From Erysipelotrichaceae bacterium (lineage in GTDB: Bacteria > Bacillota_I > Bacilli_A > Erysipelotrichales > Erysipelotrichaceae), in NCBI GenBank assembly GCA_024709285.1, contig JANJWY010000050.1:1-5659 (forward strand): 5,659 nt of DNA. The letters run 5' to 3'. This document shows positions 1 to 5,659 of this stretch, one piece after another (positions within the stretch are counted from its first letter, which is position 1; the number at the start of each line of letters is the position of its first letter). The notes beneath the pieces were generated by a model. The model did no database searches, was not told the origin of the DNA, and saw only the letters and a list, made by a program, of their open reading frames with translations. The position numbers were made by a program, and so were the translations under genes.

Positions 1-1456
1 CATAGATACGCAAAGATCCGCCGGCAACTTCAAAGCCGTTGAGAACCAAGTCATAGGCACACGCCTTGACAGACAAGGGGTCACTTTCCAGCAAGTGCGC
101 ATCTTCGGCCTTGGGACGGGTAAAGGGATGATGGCGGGCAATCAGGCGGTCTTCTTCACTGTCATACTCAAATAACGGGAAATCCACGACCCAGGCAAAC
201 TCAAACTGATCGTCACTGACAAGTTTCAAAGCATCGCGGAAATACGTACGAAGTGCTCCGGCAGCAACACAAGCCTTCTCCCACTCATCCGCAACCATCA
301 GCACCAAATCGTTATCCTTTAGACTTAAACGTTCGATCAAGACCGCTTTTTCCGTTTCGCTAAGAAACTTCGCTGCCGGACCCTCGATCAATCCACCCAC
401 CATTTTCACAACGACCAGTCCCTTGGCACCGTACTTCTTAGCCAAATCGGTCAGTGCATCGATTTCTTTGCGCGTAATCAAAGCATAATCGTTGATCACC
501 AACGCTTTGATGCTGCCCTTCTGTTCAATGACGGATGAAAATACTTTAAACTCACTGGCCTCAAACAACGATGTTACATCATTCAGTTCAAGCGCAAAAC
601 GAATGTCCGGCTTGTCCACACCGTATCGGTTCATGGCTTCATCAAAAGGAATCCGACGGAAAGGAACCGGTAAATCGCGATGCATGACTTCCTTAAACAC
701 TTTGACCATCATGGATTCTAAAATCGTTTGAAACTCCACTTCTGTGAGGAAGGAAGCTTCGATATCGACTTGAGTAAAGTCGAGCTGGCGGTCGGCACGC
801 AAATCTTCATCGCGGAAGCAGCGGGCGACTTGATAATAACGCTCAAACCCGGCAACCATCAGCAACTGCTTAAAAATCTGAGGACTTTGAGCCAAAGCAT
901 AAAATTCACCGGCATGAACGCGTGATGGAACCAGATATTCACGGGATCCTTCCGGAGTGGATTTGGTCAGCATCGGGGTTTCCACCTCGATAAAGCCTTC
1001 ATCATCCAAAAAGTTGCGCATGGCTTTGGTTATCGCATGGCGTTGCATGAGCTTCTTCTGCATCAACGGACGACGCAAGTCCAAATAGCGATAGCGCAGA
1101 CGCGTATCTTCCAGAGCATCGGTTTCATCCGCCACGATAATAGGTGTTGCGGCGGAAGTGTTGATGATCGTGACATCACTGACAATGATTTCAATATCCC
1201 CTGTCGGAAGTTTGGGATTTTTGTCTTTTCGCTCAACGACAACGCCCGTCACCTCCAGAATGAATTCACTGCGGACATCTTTGACTTTTTCCGTAAGTTC
1301 TTCATTAAACACGCATTGAACGATGCCGGTACGGTCACGCAGATCCATAAAGACAATGGACCCGAAATTGCGTCGCTTAGCGACCCAACCGATAACAGTG
1401 ACGGTTTTTCCGATATGATTCAGGCGAAACTCGCCGTTGGTATGTGTTCTGTTCAT
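1..1456 (-). CDS. aspS: Aspartyl-tRNA synthetase, bacterial type (C-terminus cut by window edge)
   Basis: Class II synthetase that charges tRNA-Asp with aspartate in the cytoplasm. My own translation gives 485 codons without a stop, and the frame is still open at base 1. The N-terminal OB-fold anticodon-binding domain spans about residues 18-105 (GWVAKRRNFGSIVFMDLRDR at 23-42). The catalytic core follows, with the flipping loop SREYLVPSR (171-179), QSPQIFKQLLM (190-200) and motif 2 FRDEDLRADRQLDFTQVD (214-231). The bacterial GAD insertion lies at about 290-400. The visible part ends in GFEVAGGSLRIY (474-485), just before the conserved stretch that leads to motif 3. Bacterial AspRS is about 590 residues, so roughly 100 are missing. 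Motif 2 reads RQLDF where RQPEF is usual, a mild change. The ATG is fixed by an AGGAGG site that overlaps the hisS stop; only 9 bases separate the two genes, so they are very likely co-transcribed and translationally coupled under the T-box upstream of hisS. Confidence 0.97.
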   Translation of the reverse strand, partial: MNRTHTNGEFRLNHIGKTVTVIGWVAKRRNFGSIVFMDLRDRTGIVQCVFNEELTEKVKDVRSEFILEVTGVVVERKDKNPKLPTGDIEIIVSDVTIINTSAATPIIVADETDALEDTRLRYRYLDLRRPLMQKKLMQRHAITKAMRNFLDDEGFIEVETPMLTKSTPEGSREYLVPSRVHAGEFYALAQSPQIFKQLLMVAGFERYYQVARCFRDEDLRADRQLDFTQVDIEASFLTEVEFQTILESMMVKVFKEVMHRDLPVPFRRIPFDEAMNRYGVDKPDIRFALELNDVTSLFEASEFKVFSSVIEQKGSIKALVINDYALITRKEIDALTDLAKKYGAKGLVVVKMVGGLIEGPAAKFLSETEKAVLIERLSLKDNDLVLMVADEWEKACVAAGALRTYFRDALKLVSDDQFEFAWVVDFPLFEYDSEEDRLIARHHPFTRPKAEDAHLLESDPLSVKACAYDLVLNGFEVAGGSLRIY

Positions 1457-1461
1457 ACAAT

Positions 1462-1467
1462 CCTCCT
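1462..1467 (-). promoter_or_regulatory. Ribosome binding site of aspS overlapping the hisS stop
   Basis: AGGAGG on the minus strand lies 5 bases before the aspS ATG (1456-1454). It shares two bases with the hisS TAG stop codon (1468-1466). A ribosome terminating on hisS therefore covers the aspS initiation site, which suggests translational coupling. Confidence 0.9.
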
Positions 1468-2812
1468 ATGGATGGCTTTCGCCTTCGACATGCTCATGCT
1501 CCTCTTCCCCGTGGTCATGGTCATGATCGCAAACATGATTCTCATCGAGCCAGTGATCCAGCTGATGGATGATATCGCTGTAAGCAACTTCCAGCTGCTC
1601 TTGTGTTTTGACATTTTTCATTTTAACGACTTGCTTGGCAACTTCATCTTCACCGACAAAAATCAATACCGATGCATCCATGCGTTCAGCGGATTTAAAC
1701 TGTGCTTTCATTGAACGCTGCAAGACATCAAGATCAGTACTGAAACCATATCCCCGACAGAAAGCTGTCAATTGCATCGATGTCGTCAATACTTCTTTTG
1801 ATAACGGCATGATATAAACATCCAGTGATTTGGGTTGAGCCAAGTCAATGCCCTCCGCCTCACAAGCAACTAACAGACGTTCGATACCCAGGCCAAAACC
1901 GATACCGGAAATGGATGGACCGCCGAAATATTCAACCAAACCGTCATAACGTCCGCCACCGAAAATCGTGGATTGAGATCCCATTTTTTCATTGGCACTG
2001 ACGATTTCAAATACCGTGTGCGTATAATAATCCAACCCTCTGACCAGACGGTCACTGACTTCGACTGTCATTCCCAATCCTTCCAAATAACTTACGACAT
2101 CGCTGAAGTAAGTCTTAGACTCTTCATTGAGATAATCATTGATCTTCGGAGCCCTCAGCAAAGATTCGTGTTGTGCATCGACTTTACAATCCAAAATGCG
2201 TAACGGATTCTGTTGATAACGCCGGTTGCAATCCGGACATAAAGTTTCCAAGTGCGACGAGAAATGTGACTTCAATGCTTCTCGGTAGGCAGCTCTTGAC
2301 TCATCATCACCCAAGGTGTTGACCAATACTTTCAGATCTTTCAGACCGATGGCAGATACAAACGCAAATCCCAGGTGGATGACTTCAGCATCGACCAGCG
2401 GACTTTTAGCACCGATAAACTCAACCCCAAACTGATGATGGATGCGCAAGCGGCCTTTTTGCGGACGCTCATAACGCATGTTTGGACCGATATAATAATA
2501 CTTTTGCGGGGAGTCAGGATTCGCATACATTTTATGTTCAACATAACTGCGGATCAGACCTGCAGTACCTTCCGGACGCAAAGTCAATGAACGGCCGCCA
2601 AAATCCGTAAACGTATACATTTCCTTATTGACCATATCCGAACTGTCGGACTCACGCTTAAACACTTCGGTATGTTCAAATACCGGTGTACGAATCTCCT
2701 CGACATGGTAAAGATGCGTGAACTTTCGAATCAGATCTTCAATCGCATGCCATTTGGTCATTTCGATGCCAAAGACATCCTGTGTGCCCCGAGGGCCTTG
2801 ATAATTTGCCAT
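1466..2812 (-). CDS. hisS: Histidyl-tRNA synthetase with His-rich C-terminal tail
   Basis: Class II synthetase that charges tRNA-His in the cytoplasm; 448 residues, ending in TAG. Class and identity come from the N-terminal QGPRGTQDVFG (5-15), motif 2 from LRPEGTAGLIR (78-88) to RYERPQKGRLRIHHQFGVE (113-131), the histidine-binding signature LVRGLDYYTHTVFEI (256-270), and motif 3 SISGIGFGLGIERL (300-313). The C-terminal anticodon-binding domain starts near 329 (SLDVYIMPL). A CxxC plus a third Cys (C192, C195, C209) sits in the insertion domain; this pattern is seen in other Bacillota HisRS and could bind metal. Most bacterial HisRS proteins are about 420-430 residues. The excess is a C-terminal tail from 426 with 7 His and 1 Cys in 23 residues, interleaved with Asp and Glu. 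The start is supported by AAGGAGG just upstream. The gene lies behind a T-box leader and directly ahead of aspS. Confidence 0.97.
   Translation of the reverse strand: MANYQGPRGTQDVFGIEMTKWHAIEDLIRKFTHLYHVEEIRTPVFEHTEVFKRESDSSDMVNKEMYTFTDFGGRSLTLRPEGTAGLIRSYVEHKMYANPDSPQKYYYIGPNMRYERPQKGRLRIHHQFGVEFIGAKSPLVDAEVIHLGFAFVSAIGLKDLKVLVNTLGDDESRAAYREALKSHFSSHLETLCPDCNRRYQQNPLRILDCKVDAQHESLLRAPKINDYLNEESKTYFSDVVSYLEGLGMTVEVSDRLVRGLDYYTHTVFEIVSANEKMGSQSTIFGGGRYDGLVEYFGGPSISGIGFGLGIERLLVACEAEGIDLAQPKSLDVYIMPLSKEVLTTSMQLTAFCRGYGFSTDLDVLQRSMKAQFKSAERMDASVLIFVGEDEVAKQVVKMKNVKTQEQLEVAYSDIIHQLDHWLDENHVCDHDHDHGEEEHEHVEGESHP
1511..1528 (-). repeat. Three tandem GAYCAY hexamers encoding Asp-His pairs
   Basis: On the minus strand the bases read GATCAT, GACCAT, GACCAC in frame, giving Asp-His three times (hisS residues 429-434). 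This short tandem repeat sits inside the His-rich tail and could have arisen by slippage or unit duplication. Confidence 0.85.
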
Positions 2813-2816
2813 AATT

Positions 2817-2823
2817 CCTCCTT
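2817..2823 (-). promoter_or_regulatory. Ribosome binding site of hisS
   Basis: AAGGAGG on the minus strand is followed by 4 bases and the hisS ATG. It begins only 7 bases after the T-tract of the T-box terminator, so termination there removes both this site and the coding region from the transcript. Confidence 0.9.
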
Positions 2824-2830
2824 CTGGAAC

Positions 2831-2857
2831 AAAAAAAGCGCCTGTTTAAGGACGCTT
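2831..2857 (-). terminator. T-box intrinsic terminator
   Basis: The minus-strand RNA can form AAGCG/CGCUU and CCU/AGG around a UAAAC loop with one bulged U, followed by a run of seven U. The 5' arm overlaps the 3' half of the antiterminator (2846-2875), so the two folds exclude each other. This is the standard T-box switch. Confidence 0.92.
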
Positions 2858-2875
2858 AACGTGGTACCACCTTAA
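2846..2875 (-). promoter_or_regulatory. T-box antiterminator with tRNA acceptor-binding bulge
   Basis: On the minus strand UUAAGG pairs with CCUUAA (helix A1). The seven-base bulge UGGUACC (2869-2863) follows the 5' arm, and ACG pairs with CGU around UUAAG (helix A2). The UGGU within the bulge pairs with the free tRNA 3' end NCCA. Its last U favours discriminator base A73, or G73 by wobble, and mismatches C73 of tRNA-His. Confidence 0.92.
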
Positions 2876-3051
2876 TTTCCTGCCGATGGGCAAGACACTT
2901 GAATCCTTAACGCGGAAAACGGAACTTCCTACTGAATTCAGAAATTCTCCTCGCAAGTGTCAGTCATCAGGTTCATATGGAATGCTTCCACCGAGCACAT
3001 TCCTCTCTGTAATACTTCCCTGATGAATTCTTGTTCATCGGATATAGCGGT

Positions 3052-3080
3052 ATTTTAACATAAAGGTTATCGAACTTCAA
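3052..3080 (-). promoter_or_regulatory. Sigma-A type promoter for the T-box leader and hisS-aspS
   Basis: A -35 box TTGAAG (3080-3075, 4 of 6 matches) and a -10 box TAAAAT (3057-3052, 5 of 6) are separated by exactly 17 bases. A TG dinucleotide one base before the -10 box makes it an extended -10. Transcription should start near 3045, just ahead of Stem I of the T-box. hisS-aspS can therefore be transcribed independently of rel and the deaminase gene. Confidence 0.8.
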
Positions 3081-3142
3081 GAATCCAAATGTCAGCACAC
3101 AAAAAAAGTTGAAGCATGCTTAAATATCATCTGCTTTCACGA

Positions 3143-3607
3143 TCAATAGGCTGTTCTCTCTGCATCATTTTCATAGATTCTGAAAACTTCCAGACATCTG
3201 TCCCGATCAAGCTGCTCTTCTGACATCTTTTCATCGACGTGATCATTTGCCAAAACCTCATATAAATACTGATCGTCAAAGCCGATGTCTGCGGCATCCT
3301 GCCGGGTTGCACCATAGTAAAGTTTTTTAATTTTGGCCCAGTGAGCAGCAGAATAGCACATCGGACAAGGCTCGCATGTGGTGTACAGTTCACAATCCGA
3401 AAGGTCAAAGCGCTTCAGAAATGACGAAGCTTCTTTAATGACCACCATTTCCGCATGAGCGGTCGGATCGTGGGTGGAAATAACGCGATTATGCCCTTTG
3501 GCTATCACAACACCATCTTTGACGATGACTGCCCCAAAAGGACCGCCATCCCGTTTCCGGATGCCTTTTTCAGCTTCCAATATTGCGATTTTCATGAAAT
3601 CTTCCAT
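3143..3607 (-). CDS. guaD: Guanine deaminase-like zinc deaminase
   Basis: A 154-residue protein of the cytidine deaminase fold. Guanine deaminase hydrolyses guanine to xanthine and ammonia in purine salvage and catabolism. The visible catalytic residues are the zinc ligands H51 (in DPTAHAE), C81 and C84 (in CEPCPMC), with E53 as the proton-shuttling Glu. GGPFGAVIVKDG (21-32), W90 and GFDD (109-112) resemble Bacillus subtilis GuaD as I recall it, including the length (156 there) and a terminal Tyr on the C-terminal tail that covers the active site. tRNA adenosine deaminase TadA normally has a different N-terminal motif and TLEPCxMC, so it fits less well. Other small aminohydrolase substrates remain possible. 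The ATG is set by GGAGGTG 5 bases upstream. The gene lies 140 bases downstream of rel with no clear terminator between them, so read-through from rel is plausible; a TAAAAT at 3716-3711 could be a weak -10, but I see no good -35. The stop is TGA. Confidence 0.82.
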   Translation of the reverse strand: MEDFMKIAILEAEKGIRKRDGGPFGAVIVKDGVVIAKGHNRVISTHDPTAHAEMVVIKEASSFLKRFDLSDCELYTTCEPCPMCYSAAHWAKIKKLYYGATRQDAADIGFDDQYLYEVLANDHVDEKMSEEQLDRDRCLEVFRIYENDAERTAY

Positions 3608-3612
3608 AAATT

Positions 3613-3619
3613 CACCTCC
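3613..3619 (-). promoter_or_regulatory. Ribosome binding site of the guaD-like gene
   Basis: GGAGGTG on the minus strand is followed by AATTT and the ATG at 3607-3605. This picks the first Met over the in-frame Met at residue 5, which would lie too far from the site. Confidence 0.88.
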
Positions 3620-3747
3620 ATTGAATATCTCAATACATCAGTGATTTATTCCAGACTTTTAAATCATCTTCTATAAAACAGAAAATTGCTAAGCTAATAC
3701 CTTTGTCTATATTTTACACCTTTTCAGCTGCTTTCGTATACCACAAA

Positions 3748-5659
3748 TTATAAGGTCACTCGATCGACATCAATAACGCCATTTACCTTGCGTAGATTGG
3801 CAATGACAAGCTTTAAGTGATCGAAATCTTCAACAACGATTTTCAAGGTTGTCGTTGCGGTCACTTTATCATCATTGACCGTAGAGTTAACCGCATTTAA
3901 TCCTGCTTTGCACTGAGAAACGATTGTGACGATATCCGTAAGCAGAAAATTACGATCATTCGCCATGATAAACAACTGAACTTCATATTTTCCGGTTTCA
4001 AATTCAGCATCCCATTCGACATGAATCAACCGCTTGGTTTCATTTACGATGTTCGGACAGTCTTTGCGATGGACTTTGACTCCCTGCCCTTTGGTAATGT
4101 ATCCGATGATCTCATCTCCGTACACCGGCGAACAACAGCCCGCCAGTGAAACCATCATCGTCTCAACGCCCGCAATCCGGATACCGGATTTGCTGATTGT
4201 TTTCTTTTGCGGCGGTTTGTTGAACAGTTTCGAAAGATTGATGGTATCCAGTATCGATTTGCGCGTGTCGGTCAGTTTCTCCATGATCGCATGAAGCGTC
4301 AGTGATTTGACCGCAATCGCATAATAAAAGTCATCGTCATTTTTGACATTGAATTCCTTGTACACAGACTCCAAACGTTTCGATCCGACAATTTCCTTAT
4401 CATCCAGATTGCGCTTCTTCAATTCATCAATAAACATGGACTGACCTTTTTTAATATAGTCCTGACGGTCTTCCAATTCTTTTTTCTGTAAGAATCCTTT
4501 GATTTTATTTCGGGCATGAGATGTTTTGACAAATTTCAGCCAGTCTTCGGATGGACCGGTCGGCTGTTTGGTCGTGCGGATCTGCACGACATCCCCTGTC
4601 TTCAGCTTCGTATTGATGGGAACCAAAACACCGTTGACAATGGCACCGATCGTAGCATGACCGACTTCGGTATGAATACGATAAGCAAAATCGATCGGCG
4701 TAGAACCGTTGGGAAGATCGATAACGCGGCCTTTCGGTGACATGACATATACATTGGCTTCAAAAATGTCTTTCTGAAGAACTTCCATGTATTCCTGTGC
4801 ATCATCATTTACATCATCCGTCAATGTACTGAAATCCTTGAACCAGGATAGCTTATTTTCAATTTCACGCTGCTCTTTTTCTTGCGAGTATTTCCCGCCT
4901 TCTTTGTAATGCCAGTGAGCCGCGATCCCGCGTTCAGCGATCGAGTCCATTTTTTCCGTGCGGATCTGCACTTCGAAAATGTTTCCTTCATCAGCAACGA
5001 TGGTCGTATGCAATGACTGATACATATTCATCTTCGGCATGGCGATGTAATCTTTCAAACGGCCGGGAATAGGACGGTATTTCGCGTGAATATATCCCAG
5101 GATTTCATAACAATTGACTTCTTCTTCGCAAACGATGCGAATAGCAAGCAAATCCAAGATTTCATCGAAACGTTTTTGTTTGGTCGTCATTTTTTTGTAT
5201 ATCGAATACAGATGTTTTGAACGGCCGAAAATCCGGTGAGTAATGTTGTGCTCACTCAGCATTTCCGAAATTTCCTGAATCATCATATTGACTTGTTTAT
5301 CGCGTTCCGCCTTCCGGACTTCGACCAGACGGGCGACATCATAATACTGCTCTCTGTGAAGATAGTAAAAACTCAAGTCTTCCAACTCGTTTTTAATTTC
5401 ACTGATACCCAAACGATGTGCGATCGGCGCATAAACATCGAGTGTTTCTGCAGATATTTTGCGTTGCTTTTCTTCCGGCTGGTATTGAAGGGTTCGCATA
5501 TTATGCAAACGGTCGACAAGTTTGACCAGAATGACCCGGATATCCTTAGCCATCGCAATGAAAATCTTGCGGTGATTGACAGCCATATATTCTTTTTCGT
5601 CAGTAAATTTAATATTACCGATTTTCGTGACACTCTCCACAATTGTCGCAATTTCCGAA
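3748..5659 (-). CDS. rel: Bifunctional (p)ppGpp synthetase/hydrolase Rel (N-terminus cut by window edge)
   Basis: Rel makes (p)ppGpp from ATP and GTP/GDP when uncharged tRNA stalls ribosomes, and also hydrolyses it. The frame is open to the right edge: codons upstream of the GTG at 5640 read SEIATIV and match the Bacillus Rel context, so that GTG is an internal Val and not the start. About 95 N-terminal residues, including the HDxxED hydrolase motif, lie outside. Numbering from the first visible codon (5658), the rest of the HD domain includes LVDRLHNMRT (47-56). The synthetase domain has GRLKDYIAMPK (199-209) and EVQIRT (229-234); RLKD is the RxKD motif of bifunctional Rel, not the ExDD of RelA. 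A TGS domain spans about 303-363. The zinc-finger domain has CC at 508-509, H530 and C534, and the C-terminal ACT domain starts near 558. The visible 636 residues look intact and give a full length near 730, the family norm. The gene ends in TAA. Confidence 0.97.
   Translation of the reverse strand, partial: SEIATIVESVTKIGNIKFTDEKEYMAVNHRKIFIAMAKDIRVILVKLVDRLHNMRTLQYQPEEKQRKISAETLDVYAPIAHRLGISEIKNELEDLSFYYLHREQYYDVARLVEVRKAERDKQVNMMIQEISEMLSEHNITHRIFGRSKHLYSIYKKMTTKQKRFDEILDLLAIRIVCEEEVNCYEILGYIHAKYRPIPGRLKDYIAMPKMNMYQSLHTTIVADEGNIFEVQIRTEKMDSIAERGIAAHWHYKEGGKYSQEKEQREIENKLSWFKDFSTLTDDVNDDAQEYMEVLQKDIFEANVYVMSPKGRVIDLPNGSTPIDFAYRIHTEVGHATIGAIVNGVLVPINTKLKTGDVVQIRTTKQPTGPSEDWLKFVKTSHARNKIKGFLQKKELEDRQDYIKKGQSMFIDELKKRNLDDKEIVGSKRLESVYKEFNVKNDDDFYYAIAVKSLTLHAIMEKLTDTRKSILDTINLSKLFNKPPQKKTISKSGIRIAGVETMMVSLAGCCSPVYGDEIIGYITKGQGVKVHRKDCPNIVNETKRLIHVEWDAEFETGKYEVQLFIMANDRNFLLTDIVTIVSQCKAGLNAVNSTVNDDKVTATTTLKIVVEDFDHLKLVIANLRKVNGVIDVDRVTL

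Larger units (their letters stand above)
2831..3045 (-). ncRNA. T-box riboswitch leader of hisS-aspS, probably tRNA-Asp responsive
   Basis: T-box leaders bind an uncharged tRNA, which stabilises an antiterminator and lets transcription enter the synthetase genes. The T-box core AAGGUGGUACCACG is at 2873-2860 and is followed by a terminator. Read 5' to 3' on the minus strand, Stem I can be drawn as follows: a kink-turn with CC (3041-3040), bulge GAU and GA (3036-3035), facing GA and GG (2952-2949); helix CAAG/CUUG (3033-3030/2957-2954); a specifier loop AAU facing CUGACA (2963-2958); helix UCAUCAGG/CCUGAUGA (3026-3019/2971-2964); a GAA/GAA loop; GUAU/AUAU; an AGAGA bulge; helix GGAAUG/CAUUCC (3003-2998/2984-2979); and a 13-base distal loop. 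The specifier read is GAC followed by A, an Asp codon. Stem III is UGCC/GGCA with a CAUC loop (2892-2881). The T-box class is near certain. The fold and the Asp assignment were made by hand and are less sure. The 5' end is inferred from the promoter. Confidence 0.95.

Noticed and set aside
1037..1714. 225-residue plus-strand open frame
   Set aside because: It lies antisense to the well-supported aspS and hisS, shows no recognisable motif or ribosome binding site, and is a shadow frame.
2968..2974. Reading the specifier as CUG (Leu) from GAA-C-CUG-A
   Set aside because: This matches the spacing of GAA and specifier in some T-boxes, but the CUG is buried in a perfect 8-bp helix, sits far from the kink-turn, and Leu makes no sense for hisS-aspS. 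It remains the main alternative to GAC.
3022..3039. Simple hairpin GATGA/TCATC at the leader 5' end
   Set aside because: GATGA is better explained as the kink-turn strand of Stem I, and TCATC as part of the Stem I helix.
3101..3121. Possible intrinsic terminator after the guaD-like gene (AAGCATGCTT plus a run of seven T on the minus strand)
   Set aside because: The palindrome leaves only 3 bp around a 4-base loop, and the T run begins 4 bases after it, so the hairpin is too weak to call.
3608..3747. Search for a small gene, RNA or strong promoter between rel and the guaD-like gene
   Set aside because: Only AT-rich sequence, the guaD ribosome binding site and a lone TAAAAT without a convincing -35 box are visible.
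5638..5640. GTG as the start codon of rel
   Set aside because: The frame continues upstream to the window edge with codons (SEIATIV) that match the family, so this is an internal Val and the gene is simply cut.
5373..5651. Minus-strand frame starting MRQLWRVS inside rel
   Set aside because: It is an alternative frame of rel; the rel frame carries the conserved HD-domain residues through the same bases.

Overview
The window reads as a stretch of a low-to-mid GC Bacillota (Firmicutes) chromosome with every gene on the minus strand. The evidence is a T-box leader in front of an aminoacyl-tRNA synthetase gene, strong AGGAGG-type Shine-Dalgarno sites, a bifunctional Rel of Bacillus type, and the rel ... 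hisS-aspS gene order typical of this phylum. Trp is read from UGG and UGA serves as a stop, so it is not a Mycoplasma-code organism. An erysipelotrichial relative is possible, but that is only an impression from the protein sequences.

Reading in the direction of transcription (right to left): 5659-3748 is rel, the (p)ppGpp synthetase/hydrolase, which lacks its N-terminus because it runs off the right edge. 3607-3143 is a small zinc deaminase most like guanine deaminase (GuaD). 3142-2813 holds a promoter, a T-box riboswitch leader with its antiterminator and terminator, and the hisS ribosome binding site. 2812-1466 is hisS (histidyl-tRNA synthetase), with an unusual His/Asp/Glu-rich C-terminal tail. 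1456-1 is aspS (aspartyl-tRNA synthetase), lacking about its last 100 residues because it runs off the left edge.

The genes share an amino-acid starvation theme. Rel senses uncharged tRNA on the ribosome, and the T-box senses uncharged tRNA to let transcription proceed into hisS-aspS. The Stem I fold I can draw by hand places an Asp codon (GAC) in the specifier loop. The antiterminator base facing the tRNA discriminator is U, which can wobble with G73 of tRNA-Asp but mismatches C73 of tRNA-His. The deaminase sits where many Bacillota carry dtd, and could link to guanine-nucleotide supply, but that link is inference.

The most notable points are the metal-ligand-rich tail on HisRS, the Asp-type T-box with an overlapping GACAC motif and a competing helix over the specifier, and guaD between rel and hisS. 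I saw no mobile elements, CRISPR arrays, tRNA or rRNA genes, and no evident new defence or biosynthetic system.
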